The notes: generated by a model from the letters alone, not told the origin. 64,000 bases of DNA from Amycolatopsis balhimycina FH 1894 (GCF_000384295.1 NZ_KB913037.1:10718228-10782227), one strand, 5' to 3'; positions 1 to 8,711 are shown, numbered from the stretch's first letter. Numbers and translations are program-made.

Positions 1-255
1 CACCGCCGAGACGATCCGCAGCCTCAGGAGGCCCTTCTTCGACCCGCGGGCGGCGCTGCGGGCGAAGGCGAACGTCAGCAGCGAACTGGCGAAGACGATG
101 GTGGCGCGCACCCAGACCGCGTCGGTCACCATCGCGGGGTGGTTCCGGAACAGGACGATCACGACGAGCGTGAGGACGGAGAGCGCGGCGTACGCGCCGG
201 TGAGCAACAGGACGGGCCGGAAGCCGGCGGCGGCGGTGCGAGGTGTGGTCGTCAT
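1..255 (-). CDS. Membrane protein, N-terminal part (cut by window edge)
   Basis: Reading the minus strand from an ATG at 255 gives 85 residues that run off the window without a stop. The start is MTTTPRTAAAGFRPV. Two hydrophobic stretches follow (about residues 14-35 and 48-65), then a basic segment with ARGSKK. The pattern is a small integral membrane protein with a cytoplasmic N-terminus. No family is recognised. It is divergent from the GH31 gene, with about 210 bp between the two starts. Confidence 0.55.
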   Translation of the reverse strand, partial: MTTTPRTAAAGFRPVLLLTGAYAALSVLTLVVIVLFRNHPAMVTDAVWVRATIVFASSLLTFAFARSAARGSKKGLLRLRIVSAV

Positions 256-315
256 GGAGAAAATGGTGGCTGACCTGGGAGATCGCCCGGCAGTGCCGTC
301 CCGCAGGGGCCGCCC

Positions 316-329
316 ATGACATTTGTCAT
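316..329. promoter_or_regulatory. Short inverted repeat in a divergent promoter region
   Basis: The sequence ATGACATTTGTCAT has 6-base arms (ATGACA/TGTCAT) around two T residues. It sits about 60 bp upstream of the leftmost membrane protein gene and 140 bp upstream of the GH31 start. It looks like a dimeric-regulator operator, but the regulator is unknown. The remainder of 256-468 shows no gene. Confidence 0.3.
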
Positions 330-468
330 CGTCGTCCGCGACGCGCTGATCTGTCCGGACAGTTCCGCTCAGTGGTCTGGACATCTGCGCGTCCGCTGTG
401 CTCAGATCGGAACGGCTTTTCCAACGTTGTAAAACTGCCGAGTCCCTTCACCGGAACGGAGTTCCGCC

Positions 469-3400
469 GTGCGGAGCAGAACAGCGAGAACCATCCGGCG
501 GGCGTGTGCCCTCGCCGTCGCCGGGACAGCCGTCGCGGCCGTGACCGTCGCGACGCCCGCGGTGGCCGGGCCCGCGCGCCAGACCGTCACCGCCGGGAAC
601 GCCCGCTTCCAGGTGCTGTCCCCGACCCTGATCCGCACCGAGTACGCCGGCGACGGCCGGTTCACCGACGCCGCCACCTTCAACGCCGTCGGCCGCGGCG
701 CCTTCACGCCGACGTCGTACACCAGCACGGTTTCCGGCGGCGTCCTCACGATCCGGACCAGCGCGGCGACGCTGACCTACCGGCTGGACTCGGGCCCGTT
801 CGACGGCGGCAACCTCGAGCTCCGGACGACCGCCGGCGCGACCCCGGTGCTCGCGGCGCCCTGGCGGCACCTGACCTGCTCGGCGGGCGCACGTTGCGAG
901 GCCGAGGACCTCATGGCCGACGGGCTCGGCGTCGCCACCGACCACTCGGGCTACACCGGCGAAGGCTTCCTCGCCGGGTTCGAAAGCACCGGGAACTCCG
1001 TGACGGCGGACGTCCTCGCGCCGGCCGCCGGAACGTACTCGCTGACCGCGCGCTACGCCAACGGCCAGGGTGGCGACGGCCAGCACGTCACGCGCACGCT
1101 GAGCGTTTCCGTCGACGGGGGAGCGGCGCAGAAGCTCACCCTGCCGGTGACGGCCGACTGGAACGCCTGGGCCCTCGCCTCGGTCCCGGTCACCTTGGGC
1201 GCCGGTCACCACAGCGTCCGCCTCGAACGGACCGCGGGCGACTCCGGCGACGTCAACCTCGACGGCCTGGCCGTCCTGACCTCCGGCGCGTCCTTCCCGC
1301 CGGCGTCGGCCCGCGCCTTCACCGGCTGCCCGGCCGGCGTGAGCTGCGAGGCGGAAGCCGGGCTGCGGTCGGGTTCCGCCGTCGTCGCGACCGACCACTC
1401 CGGGTATGCCGGGCGCGGGTTCGTCGCCGAGCTCAACCGCGGCTCGACGCTGACCCACCGCGCGGCGGACGTCCCGGCCGACGGCACGTACCTGCTGCAC
1501 GTCCGCTACGCCAACGGCACGGGCGGCGACGGCCGTCACGAGACCAGGACCGCGCCGGTCTCCGCGAACGGCGTGACCCGGACGCTGACCCTCCCGGTCA
1601 CCGACGGCTGGGACGCCTGGCGGAGCGCGTCGGTCCCGGTCGACCTGAAGGCCGGCACGAACGACGTCGTGCTCGGCTGTCCCGACGACACCAGCTGCCA
1701 CGTCAACATCGACACCGTCGCGGTCACCCCGGCCGGCGGCACGGCACCGCCGCCGCACCTCACGCTCGGCGGCTACCGGCGCGGTCTCGACGGCGTCAAC
1801 GGTGACAACGGCGCGCCGTCGACCACCGAAGGGCTCCTGCACCAGGACGGCTGGTACCTGCTCGACGACAGCCCGTCCGCGCTGTACGACACGCGGACCC
1901 GCGCGGTGACGCAGCGGCCGTCGCACGGCGGAAACCCTTACCAGGACGGCTATGTCTTCGCCTTCGGCCACGACTACAAGGCCGGGCTGCGCGACCTGGC
2001 GACGCTGACCGGGCCGCCGCAGCTGCTGCCGCGCTGGGCCTACGGCGTCTGGTACTCCGAGTACATCGACCGCACCGCGGCCGACTACCGCGACACCATC
2101 CTGCCCCGGTTCCGCAGTGAAGGCGTCCCGCTGGACGTCCTGGTGACCGACACCGACTTCAAGGCGCCGGACACGTGGAACGGCTGGCAGTTCGACACCG
2201 CGAAGTTCCCCGACCCGGCCGGGTTCTTCGCCTGGTCGAAGGCACAGGGACTGCACAACAACCTCAACATCCACCCCAGCATCATGGGTTCGGACCCGCA
2301 GTTCGCCCGCGCCCAGGCGACGGCGAAGGGCAAGCTGGTCAAGTCGAACTGCGGGACCGACTGCTACGTCTTCGACTGGGGCGACCCGGACCAGCTCAAG
2401 GCCTACCTGGACCTGCACGCCGGGATGATGAAGCAGGGCAACGACTTCTGGTGGCTCGACTGGTGCTGCGACGCCTCACGCTCGAGCCTGCCCGGCGTCA
2501 CTCCGGACGCCTGGATCAACCAGCAGTACGCGGACCTCGCCGCGCCGGCGACCGGCCGCGGGTTCGTCATCTCGCGGGCGTACGGGTCGCTGCAGGCCGG
2601 CGGCTACGGCGGTCCCACGGGGCTGGCGACCGGGCCGTGGGCGGACAAGCGCAGCACGCTCCACTTCACCGGCGACACGTCCTCGACCTGGGGCACGCTG
2701 CGGATGGAGGTCGGCATCACGCCGGCGGAGTCGGCCGCCACGGGGATGTCGGCGATCAGCCACGACATCGGCGGCCACAACGACACGACGGGCCTGCGCG
2801 GCAGCGAGACCTACACCTCCGGCGGGCAGCAGCGCCAGACGTTCAAGCTGCCCGACGACCTGTACGCGCGGTGGGTGCAGCTCGGCACGTTCCAGCCGAT
2901 CGACCGGCTGCACAGCAACCACAGCGACCGGCTGCCCTGGCAGTACGGCGGCGCGGCGAAGGCGTCGGCGACGAAGTTCCTGAACCTGCGCGAGAACCTG
3001 GTGCCCTACACCTACACACTGGCGCAGGAGGCCGCGACGACCGGCGTCCCGGTGGTGCGGCCGACGTACCTGGAGTACCCGGACGAGCCGGCCGCCTACG
3101 ACGCGGCCGGCAGTGAGTACTTCTACGGGCCGGACATGCTCGTGGCGCCGGTGACGACCGCGGGGACGTCCGCGGCGACGACGGTCTGGTTCCCGCCGGG
3201 ACAGTGGACGGACTACTTCACCGGCAAGACCTACGCGGGCGGGACGACCCAGCAGGTCACGACCGATCTCGGCACCATGCCGGTGTTCCTGCGCGCGGGC
3301 GGCGTCGCGGTGACCCGCACGGCGGACGTGGCGAACGACGTCCAGAACCCGCTGAACCGGCTCACGGTGACGGTCGCGCCGGGCGCGTCCGGTTCCTTCA

Positions 3401-3699
3401 CGCTGTACGAAGACGACGGGACCTCCTCGGCCCGCAGCTCGACCACCCGGGTCACGTACTCCGAGCGCCACGGGGCGCACACGGTGACGGTGGCGCCTTC
3501 GTGCGGCGGGTTCCGGGGCCAGGTCGCTTCGCGGGAGTGGACGGTGAAGTTCCTCGGCGTGACGTCGGCGCCTTCGCGGGTGCGAGTCGGCGAAGGCTGG
3601 GCGCCGTCGGAGAGCTGGAAGTGGGACGCCGCAACGCAGACGCTGACGGTGAAGTCCCCCGCCCACCCGGGCTGGGCACCGGTCACGGTCACGTACTGA
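469..3699 (+). CDS. Secreted GH31 alpha-glycosidase with two CBM35-like modules
   Basis: A 1076-residue exported glycoside hydrolase, probably releasing alpha-linked glucose or xylose from extracellular oligosaccharides. A GTG start follows CGGAG. Residues 1-35 are a signal peptide (basic RTARTIRR, hydrophobic core, cleavage near AVAG/PARQ). Two homologous carbohydrate-binding modules follow a short GH31 N-terminal segment; each has CEAE and ATDHSGY motifs, near residues 143-275 and 290-425. The catalytic (beta/alpha)8 domain begins around 520 with RWAYGVWYSEY. The nucleophile is likely D664 in WWLDWC and the acid/base D736 in FTGDTSSTW, both as expected for family GH31. Insertion of CBMs inside the N-terminal part is unusual. 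Substrate specificity cannot be read from sequence. It appears monocistronic and ends just before a 51-bp hairpin repeat. Confidence 0.88.
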   Translation: MRSRTARTIRRACALAVAGTAVAAVTVATPAVAGPARQTVTAGNARFQVLSPTLIRTEYAGDGRFTDAATFNAVGRGAFTPTSYTSTVSGGVLTIRTSAATLTYRLDSGPFDGGNLELRTTAGATPVLAAPWRHLTCSAGARCEAEDLMADGLGVATDHSGYTGEGFLAGFESTGNSVTADVLAPAAGTYSLTARYANGQGGDGQHVTRTLSVSVDGGAAQKLTLPVTADWNAWALASVPVTLGAGHHSVRLERTAGDSGDVNLDGLAVLTSGASFPPASARAFTGCPAGVSCEAEAGLRSGSAVVATDHSGYAGRGFVAELNRGSTLTHRAADVPADGTYLLHVRYANGTGGDGRHETRTAPVSANGVTRTLTLPVTDGWDAWRSASVPVDLKAGTNDVVLGCPDDTSCHVNIDTVAVTPAGGTAPPPHLTLGGYRRGLDGVNGDNGAPSTTEGLLHQDGWYLLDDSPSALYDTRTRAVTQRPSHGGNPYQDGYVFAFGHDYKAGLRDLATLTGPPQLLPRWAYGVWYSEYIDRTAADYRDTILPRFRSEGVPLDVLVTDTDFKAPDTWNGWQFDTAKFPDPAGFFAWSKAQGLHNNLNIHPSIMGSDPQFARAQATAKGKLVKSNCGTDCYVFDWGDPDQLKAYLDLHAGMMKQGNDFWWLDWCCDASRSSLPGVTPDAWINQQYADLAAPATGRGFVISRAYGSLQAGGYGGPTGLATGPWADKRSTLHFTGDTSSTWGTLRMEVGITPAESAATGMSAISHDIGGHNDTTGLRGSETYTSGGQQRQTFKLPDDLYARWVQLGTFQPIDRLHSNHSDRLPWQYGGAAKASATKFLNLRENLVPYTYTLAQEAATTGVPVVRPTYLEYPDEPAAYDAAGSEYFYGPDMLVAPVTTAGTSAATTVWFPPGQWTDYFTGKTYAGGTTQQVTTDLGTMPVFLRAGGVAVTRTADVANDVQNPLNRLTVTVAPGASGSFTLYEDDGTSSARSSTTRVTYSERHGAHTVTVAPSCGGFRGQVASREWTVKFLGVTSAPSRVRVGEGWAPSESWKWDAATQTLTVKSPAHPGWAPVTVTY

Positions 3700-3707
3700 G
3701 CCCACTG

Positions 3708-3758
3708 CCGTGAATGGCACATTGAGAGACTTCAAGTCTCTCAATGTGCCATTCACGG
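3708..3758. repeat. 51-bp perfect palindrome, copy 1 of 3
   Basis: Two 25-base arms are exactly complementary around a single central C. The left arm begins CCGTGAATGGCACATTGAG and ends GACTT. Related copies are at 38553-38603 and 50392-50442. It lies 8 bp after the GH31 stop, so its RNA would form a very stable hairpin and could act as a terminator. There is no T run. A repeat of this size and conservation also suggests a non-autonomous mobile or REP-like element. Confidence 0.85.
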
Positions 3759-3766
3759 ACTTTCGT

Positions 3767-3928
3767 GCGGCCGTCCGGCCAGCCCGGGCCGCGGTAGCCG
3801 TCGACACGCTGGAAACCGAGGCCCACCGGGCGGACCTGGGGTTCGCCGACCAGGCACACCTGACGCGCACAGTGCGCGAGTACGTCGGCGAGACTCCCGC
3901 GGTCCTACGCCGGCTGCCGGCTGGTTGA
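3767..3928 (+). pseudogene. 3' remnant of an AraC-family regulator
   Basis: The frame ending at 3928 encodes ADLGFADQAHLTR followed by VREYVGETPAVLRR. This matches the second helix-turn-helix and C-terminus of AraC/XylS regulators (GFxDQxHLxRxFRxxxGxTPxxYR pattern). Only about 50 residues remain, and no upstream AraC sequence is present before the palindrome at 3708-3758. It is a decayed gene end, not a functional protein. Confidence 0.6.
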
Positions 3929-4147
3929 GCCGGGGCACAAAGGCGGCCGCTCCACCGGCGTTTCCCGCGGCACGGTTTCGCGGGCGGCGGATGTTCGCGT
4001 CGCGGTTCCCGGCGTGCGCGAGACGAACCCTGGGGAAGCGTGCTCGGACAGGGTGGCGCGGCGGGACAAAGGGGATGGGCGCGTGGCCACCCCCAGCGGC
4101 CACGTGAGTCACCCCGCGGCCGCTGCGCCACCCCGGGTTCCGTGTCA

Positions 4148-4216
4148 TGTTTCCGAAACACCGAACGCGAGTATCGTAGTCTTTCCGGCACGCGCGGTGT
4201 CAAGTTTTCGGAACAG
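4148..4216. promoter_or_regulatory. Candidate operator pair upstream of the EspR-like gene
   Basis: TGTTTCCGAAACA at 4148-4160 is a perfect 13-bp palindrome. A related inverted sequence, AGTTTTCGGAACA, occurs at about 4203-4215. The DNA between them is AT-richer than its surroundings. The positions suit autoregulation of the regulator gene starting at 4262. The rest of 3929-4261 holds no recognisable gene. Confidence 0.4.
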
Positions 4217-4261
4217 CTACGCTGTCGGGTGTCACTTTTCATAGACGAAAGTAGGGGTGTG

Positions 4262-4696
4262 GTGAGCGAAGAGCGCAGTTTCGCCGAACGGCTGGCGCAC
4301 TTGATCGCGACCGTGCACCCACCGGACCGCAAGCCCTACTCCTACCGGGAGATCGCGCACGGCGTCGCCGAGCAGACCGGCGTGACGATGTCGGCGACCC
4401 ACGTGCAGCAGCTCGTCGTCGGCGCGCGCAAGGACCCCAAGCGCTCGCACATCCAGGCCCTCGCCCAGTTCTTCGGCGTGCCGGTGACGTACTTCTTCGA
4501 CGAGCAGGTCGCCGGGCAGGTCGACCGGCAGGTCGAAGACGTCGTGGCCTGGCGTGACAGCGAGGCGCGCAACCTCGCGCAGCGGGCCATGCGGCTCTCG
4601 CCCCGCGACCGCGAAACGGTGACGGCGCTGCTGGACCAGCTCAGCAGTTACGACGACACCCGGCACCGGGAGGGCCGGCGCCGGAAGCCGGAGTGA
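4262..4696 (+). CDS. EspR-like helix-turn-helix regulator
   Basis: A 144-residue DNA-binding protein. GTG at 4262 is preferred because AGGGG lies 5-8 bases upstream; GTG at 4259 is an alternative. The N-terminal half (FAERLAHLIATVHPPDRKPYS, EIAHGV, TMSATHVQQLVVGARKDP) and the following ALAQFFGVPVTYFFDEQ match the extended XRE-type HTH of mycobacterial EspR (Rv3849). EspR is a nucleoid-associated regulator that binds long-range sites. The C-terminal helix (VAWRDSEARNLAQRAMRLS) corresponds to the EspR dimerisation region. It is followed 19 bp later by a metallopeptidase gene, and the pairing of XRE regulator with ImmA/IrrE protease suggests that proteolysis controls the regulator. Function here is inferred from resemblance. 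Confidence 0.75.
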   Translation: MSEERSFAERLAHLIATVHPPDRKPYSYREIAHGVAEQTGVTMSATHVQQLVVGARKDPKRSHIQALAQFFGVPVTYFFDEQVAGQVDRQVEDVVAWRDSEARNLAQRAMRLSPRDRETVTALLDQLSSYDDTRHREGRRRKPE

Positions 4697-4715
4697 CCCG
4701 GGCGCCTCGGCTACG

Positions 4716-5306
4716 ATGATGCCGTCCGTGATCGCGCCCCGGTGCACCCGGCTGGCGCCCGGTGAGCGGGGAGGACCCATCGACGAGCGCGGCCTGGCGG
4801 AGCTCCGCGAACGGGCCCGGGAACGCGTGCGGGCGGTGCTGGCCGCCGTCCCGCTGCCGCGGCCGTGGTCGATGAACGCCTGGGTCGACCGCCTCGAAGC
4901 CTGGCGCGGGCGCGAGATCGACCTCGTGCCGGTCGCCCACCGGCCCGGTCAGCCCTCCGGTGCCTGGCAGGCCCGCCCCGGCTACGACCTGATCGCCTAC
5001 GCCGGGCAAACGTCGGCGCTGCACCAGGACCACATCATCGCCCACGAGCTCGCCCACCTGCTGTGCGCGCACACCGGCACCTGCCTGATGTCGGAGCGGG
5101 AAGCCGCCGAGCTCGCCCCGGACCTGGCGCCGCGGGCGTTGTCGCACCTGCTCACCCGCGTCACGTCCGGCGCCGACGAGTACGAGGCCGAGCTGATCGC
5201 GGTCCTGCTGATGAGCGCGGCGACGAGCGAGCCGCCCGCCGTCCGGCCGGGCGCGTCCGGCCGGGCGGCGGACCAGGCGAGGCGGCTGGCGGCGCTGCTG
5301 CGATAG
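4716..5306 (+). CDS. ImmA/IrrE-type zinc metallopeptidase
   Basis: A 196-residue protein with the zinc motif HELAH (H110, E111, H114), followed by LLCAH. A downstream DEYEAEL segment (154-160) is likely to supply the third ligand. This is the M78/ImmA/IrrE fold, whose members cleave or inactivate cognate XRE repressors. It lies directly downstream of an EspR-like XRE regulator and upstream of a membrane protein, all on the same strand with gaps of 9-19 bp, so an operon is likely. No clear ribosome-binding site precedes the ATG at 4716, and translation may start a little further in. The substrate is unproven. Confidence 0.7.
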   Translation: MMPSVIAPRCTRLAPGERGGPIDERGLAELRERARERVRAVLAAVPLPRPWSMNAWVDRLEAWRGREIDLVPVAHRPGQPSGAWQARPGYDLIAYAGQTSALHQDHIIAHELAHLLCAHTGTCLMSEREAAELAPDLAPRALSHLLTRVTSGADEYEAELIAVLLMSAATSEPPAVRPGASGRAADQARRLAALLR

Positions 5307-5315
5307 TCGCGTCCC

Positions 5316-6395
5316 GTGATCGACATTCTGTTCCTCGGCGTCGGGCTGTGCGCGCTGTTCGCCGGGATCTGGCGGGCCGTCCGCGCGCGGCGCACCGGCG
5401 CGGGCGCGGGCCTGGCCGTCTCGCTCATCGCACTGGGCGCCGCGTTCTGCTTCCTGGCCAACCGGGCCCAGCTCGTCGAGAGCGAGATCCACCCCAGCCT
5501 CGGACGGCTGCTGTCGAACCTGGCGACGATGGTCGCGGCCTACGGCATCGGGTCGACCGTCGCGGAGATCAGCGGCACCCGCGACCGCGGCCGGCGCACC
5601 CGGCTGGTGGCGCTGGGGGCGGCGCTGACCCTGCTGGTGGTGACGTTCTTCAGTACACCAGGCCTGCCGCGCGGCATCGGCGTGTTCGACGAGCTGTACC
5701 GCACCCACCCGACGCTGGTCGTCTACGTCTTCACCTACTCCGTCTACCTCGGGTTCGCGGTCCTCGACATCGGAGTGGTGGCGGCGGTGACGATCCGCGC
5801 GAGCGGCGGCGCGCTGCGCGCGGGGCTGGCGCTGTTGCTGCTGGCGTCGGCGTTCGCGGTGGCCTACCTCGGCGGGAAGGTCGTCGCGACGATCCGCGCG
5901 CTGCAGGACGACCACCCGGCGAAGGCGTTGTGCCGCGGGCCGTTCTCGACGCTGCCGTGCACCCTCGACGTCGGCTTCCCGGCGGTCTCGGTGCTCCTGA
6001 TCGTGGTGGGGTTGACGATCCCGGCGGTCCCGGGCCTGCTGGCGGCTCGTCGCGACGCCCGGACGCTGCGCTTGCTGCGTCCGCTGCGAGCGCACCTGAC
6101 GCGGCGGTTCCCGGAGATCGCCCGCATCGACCCGGGCGGCCGATCCCGCCGCGAGCGCCTCCTGACGGCGATGAGCGAGACGAACGACGGCCTGATCCTC
6201 GCCGGGGTGACCCCGGACCTGCCCCCGTCGGCCGCGGCGAGGCTGGTGCGGGACCTCCCGGACGAGCGGGGTGCGGCCGAGCCGCCCACCGCCGGGGGCG
6301 AACCGTTCGCCGCGGACGTGGCCCGGCTGCGGGCGATCGCCGACGCGTACCGGAACCTGGGCACGGCGGGCGGACCACCGGGCTCGCCGCGGTGA
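5316..6395 (+). CDS. MAB_1171c-like integral membrane protein
   Basis: A 359-residue protein with a GTG start 9 bp after the metallopeptidase stop. Seven or so hydrophobic segments occupy residues 1-235 (for example LFLGVGLCALFAGIW, ALTLLVVTFF, VSVLLIVVGLTIPAVPGLLAA). They are followed by a cytoplasmic tail with RTLRLLRPLRAHLTRRFPEI and a long charged segment. This layout matches actinobacterial proteins called MAB_1171c family putative transporters (DUF6545), which commonly sit beside XRE and ImmA/IrrE genes. Transport has not been shown for the family to my knowledge. A membrane sensor for the protease-regulator pair is an equally good reading. Confidence 0.65.
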   Translation: MIDILFLGVGLCALFAGIWRAVRARRTGAGAGLAVSLIALGAAFCFLANRAQLVESEIHPSLGRLLSNLATMVAAYGIGSTVAEISGTRDRGRRTRLVALGAALTLLVVTFFSTPGLPRGIGVFDELYRTHPTLVVYVFTYSVYLGFAVLDIGVVAAVTIRASGGALRAGLALLLLASAFAVAYLGGKVVATIRALQDDHPAKALCRGPFSTLPCTLDVGFPAVSVLLIVVGLTIPAVPGLLAARRDARTLRLLRPLRAHLTRRFPEIARIDPGGRSRRERLLTAMSETNDGLILAGVTPDLPPSAAARLVRDLPDERGAAEPPTAGGEPFAADVARLRAIADAYRNLGTAGGPPGSPR

Positions 6396-6416
6396 CTGCG
6401 CGGCCGGCCGGCCGGC

Positions 6417-6929
6417 TCAGCCGCCGAACGGCGCCTCGAGCCGCGAGACCCAGCCGTCTTCGGTGAGTGCCACCAGCCGAAGGGCCTCCGCCCGGTCGGT
6501 CAGCGGTAGCAGCGGCCGGACTTCGCGAGCCACTCGCTCGAGGGTCTCTTCGTCACCGCCCAAGGCGACGGTCACGTGCGCCGGCGGCCGCGCCCCGAAC
6601 CGGCCGCCGTACGGCGAGACCTCCGGCCAGCGCGCGCACACCGCGTCGGTGACGGGCTGCAGCGAAGGAGCCGGGATGGCCGCGAACCCGGGCCGGGTCA
6701 GGAACTCGCCGAGCCGCACGTCGACCGGCGGGACGGCCGCCGCCAGCTCGCGGACCGCGGTGGCGACCTTCTCGGTCAGCTCGCCGTCCGGCAGGAACGG
6801 GTACAGCGCCGTCACGTGCGCGGGCAGGCCGGGGCGGACCAGAGCGGGGTCGACGCGCCGGGCGGCGGCCAGTGCGGGTTCGGCGGCGGGCAGCAGGATC
6901 AGCAGCGCGGTGGTTCCGGGAGCGGGCAC
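6417..6929 (-). CDS. 2H phosphoesterase (2'-5' RNA ligase family)
   Basis: A 170-residue protein with the two HxT motifs that define 2H phosphoesterases: HVTALYPF (H38) and HVTVALGG (H118), about 80 residues apart as expected. Members hydrolyse 2',3'-cyclic phosphates or 2'-5' linkages; the physiological substrate in actinomycetes is unknown. It is the second gene of a minus-strand pair behind the zinc-ribbon gene (16 bp gap) and convergent with the MAB_1171c-like gene. The start is ATG at 6929. Confidence 0.8.
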   Translation of the reverse strand: MPAPGTTALLILLPAAEPALAAARRVDPALVRPGLPAHVTALYPFLPDGELTEKVATAVRELAAAVPPVDVRLGEFLTRPGFAAIPAPSLQPVTDAVCARWPEVSPYGGRFGARPPAHVTVALGGDEETLERVAREVRPLLPLTDRAEALRLVALTEDGWVSRLEAPFGG

Positions 6930-6945
6930 CGCCGCATCATGGCAG

Positions 6946-7365
6946 TCAAGCGACGGCGGCCTCCGGGAACCGGCCCGAGCGGGCCAGGGCGAGGCTGCGC
7001 CGGCACAACTCGACGAGCTCCCGGTTCGCGCGGCTGCGCGGGACGCGGCCGCAGAGTCCGCAGTGGATGGACACCTCGCCGGCCAGCTCGTCCACAGCGA
7101 CCAGCGCCTGGTGGTCGCAGCGGCGGCACCAGCGGTACCCGATGGCGGGGTTCGTGTGCACCGGGGACGCCACGCAGTCGTGCAGCCAGCGGCGGTGCGT
7201 GCGGCAGGTGACGCGGTCGGTCGGGTCGAGGCCGCCCGCGTCTTCCACGTGGTCTTCGCGCGCCAGCGTCGAGGCCAGCAGTGGCTGCCGCGCGGCGGTG
7301 GGCCGGTCCTGTGGATTCGGTGCGGCCCATGCGTGGTGATCGCCGCATCGGCACTTCTCGGTCAT
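6946..7365 (-). CDS. Cysteine-rich zinc-ribbon-like protein, function unknown
   Basis: A 139-residue protein starting at ATG 7365, chosen because GGGGG lies just upstream; an upstream ATG at 7416 lacks such support. It carries MTEKCRCGDHH at the N-terminus, a CRTHRRWLHDC segment, and paired YRWCRRCDHQ and IHCGLCGR knuckles near the C-terminus, which would bind one or two zinc ions. No characterised family is recognised. It is divergent from dinB and in line with the 2H phosphoesterase gene. Confidence 0.55.
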   Translation of the reverse strand: MTEKCRCGDHHAWAAPNPQDRPTAARQPLLASTLAREDHVEDAGGLDPTDRVTCRTHRRWLHDCVASPVHTNPAIGYRWCRRCDHQALVAVDELAGEVSIHCGLCGRVPRSRANRELVELCRRSLALARSGRFPEAAVA

Positions 7366-7507
7366 GTCGCCCCCAGTGGTCGGGTCGTTCGCTGCTTCGA
7401 GTGTGAGCGCGGCCACGGAGCGTCGACAACCGGGAAAACGCGCAATTTCGGTCGGCGGCGGGTCACCCGCGGCGGGCGGACGAGCGGACTTCGGCCCTCG
7501 GGTATGC

Positions 7508-7519
7508 GAACATATGTTC
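7508..7519. promoter_or_regulatory. SOS box (LexA site) for dinB
   Basis: GAACATATGTTC fits the actinobacterial LexA consensus GAAC-N4-GTTC and is a perfect palindrome. It ends one base before the dinB ATG at 7521. LexA bound here would cover the transcription start, and the message is probably leaderless because there is no space for a ribosome-binding site. Confidence 0.75.
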
Positions 7520-7520
7520 T

Positions 7521-8711
7521 ATGGAGGACGAGGGGCCCATCCTGCACGCCGACCTCGATTCGTTCTACGCGTCGGTCGAGCAGCGCGACGACCCGGCGCT
7601 GAAGGGGCGGCCGGTGATCGTCGGCGGCGGGGTGGTGCTCGCGGCGAGTTACGAGGCCAAGGCCTACGGCGTGCGCACCGCGATGGGCGGCGCGCAGGCC
7701 AGGAAACTCTGCCCGCACGCCGTCGTCGTGCGCCCGCGGATGTCGGCGTACGTGGCCGCCAGCCGGGCGGTGTTCGACGTCTTCCACGACACCACGCCGT
7801 GGGTGGAAGGCCTCTCGATCGACGAAGCGTTCCTCGACGTCGGCGGGCTGGCCAGGATCGGCGGGCGGCCGAGCCGCATCGCCGAACGGCTGCGCGCCGA
7901 CGTCGCCGAGCGGGCCGGGCTGCCGATCACCGTCGGGGTGGCGAGGACGAAGTTCCTCGCCAAGGTCGCCAGCCGCGTGGCCAAGCCGGACGGCCTGCTC
8001 GTCGTGCCGCACGACGCCGAACTGGAGTTCCTGCACCCGCTGCCGGTTTCGGCGCTGTGGGGCGTCGGCAAGGTCACCGCGGAGAAGCTGCGCGCCCGGG
8101 GCATCGTGACGGTGGGCGAGCTCGCCGCGTCGGAGCGGGTGGACCTGGTCGGGATGCTCGGCCGGGTCGCCGGGACGCACCTGCACCACCTGGCGCACAA
8201 CGAGGACCCGCGCCGCGTCGAGATCGGCAGGCGGCGGCGCTCGATCGGTGCCCAGCGGGCCCTCGGGCGCGGCAGGCGGACGCCGGCCGAGCTCGACGTC
8301 GTGCTGGTGGCGCTGATCGACCGGATAGCCCGCCGGTTGCGCGCGGCCCGCCGCGTCTGCCGGACGGTGACGATCCGCCTGCGCTTCGCCGACTTCTCCC
8401 GCGTCACCCGCTCGCACACGCTGAACGACCCGACGGCCGGCACCGGCGTGCTGCTCGCCGCGGCCCGGGAACTGCTCGTCGCCGCGCTGCCGCTGATCGC
8501 CGACCGCGGGATCACCCTGCTGGGCGCCGCGCTGTCCAACCTGGCCGACGAAAACCCGTTCCAGCCGGCCCTGCCGTTCGAACGGCAGCGGGCGAGCGAG
8601 CTCGACACCGCGCTGGACGCGGTACGGGACCGGTTCGGGAAGGCCGCGGTCACCCGGGCGGTCCTGCTCGGCCGCCCGGACGACCTCGAAATGCCGATGC
8701 TGCCCGACTGA
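7521..8711 (+). CDS. dinB: DNA polymerase IV (Y-family translesion polymerase)
   Basis: A 396-residue error-prone polymerase that bypasses damaged template bases. The catalytic carboxylates are visible in HADLDSFYASVEQ (D11, D13) and SIDEAFLD (D101, E102). The steric-gate residue is F14 in DSFYAS. The little-finger domain occupies about residues 240-350, and a FQPALPF motif near the C-terminus resembles a beta-clamp-binding peptide (QxxLxF). Length is normal for the family. The LexA-type palindrome immediately before the start codon indicates DNA-damage induction. Confidence 0.92.
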   Translation: MEDEGPILHADLDSFYASVEQRDDPALKGRPVIVGGGVVLAASYEAKAYGVRTAMGGAQARKLCPHAVVVRPRMSAYVAASRAVFDVFHDTTPWVEGLSIDEAFLDVGGLARIGGRPSRIAERLRADVAERAGLPITVGVARTKFLAKVASRVAKPDGLLVVPHDAELEFLHPLPVSALWGVGKVTAEKLRARGIVTVGELAASERVDLVGMLGRVAGTHLHHLAHNEDPRRVEIGRRRRSIGAQRALGRGRRTPAELDVVLVALIDRIARRLRAARRVCRTVTIRLRFADFSRVTRSHTLNDPTAGTGVLLAAARELLVAALPLIADRGITLLGAALSNLADENPFQPALPFERQRASELDTALDAVRDRFGKAAVTRAVLLGRPDDLEMPMLPD

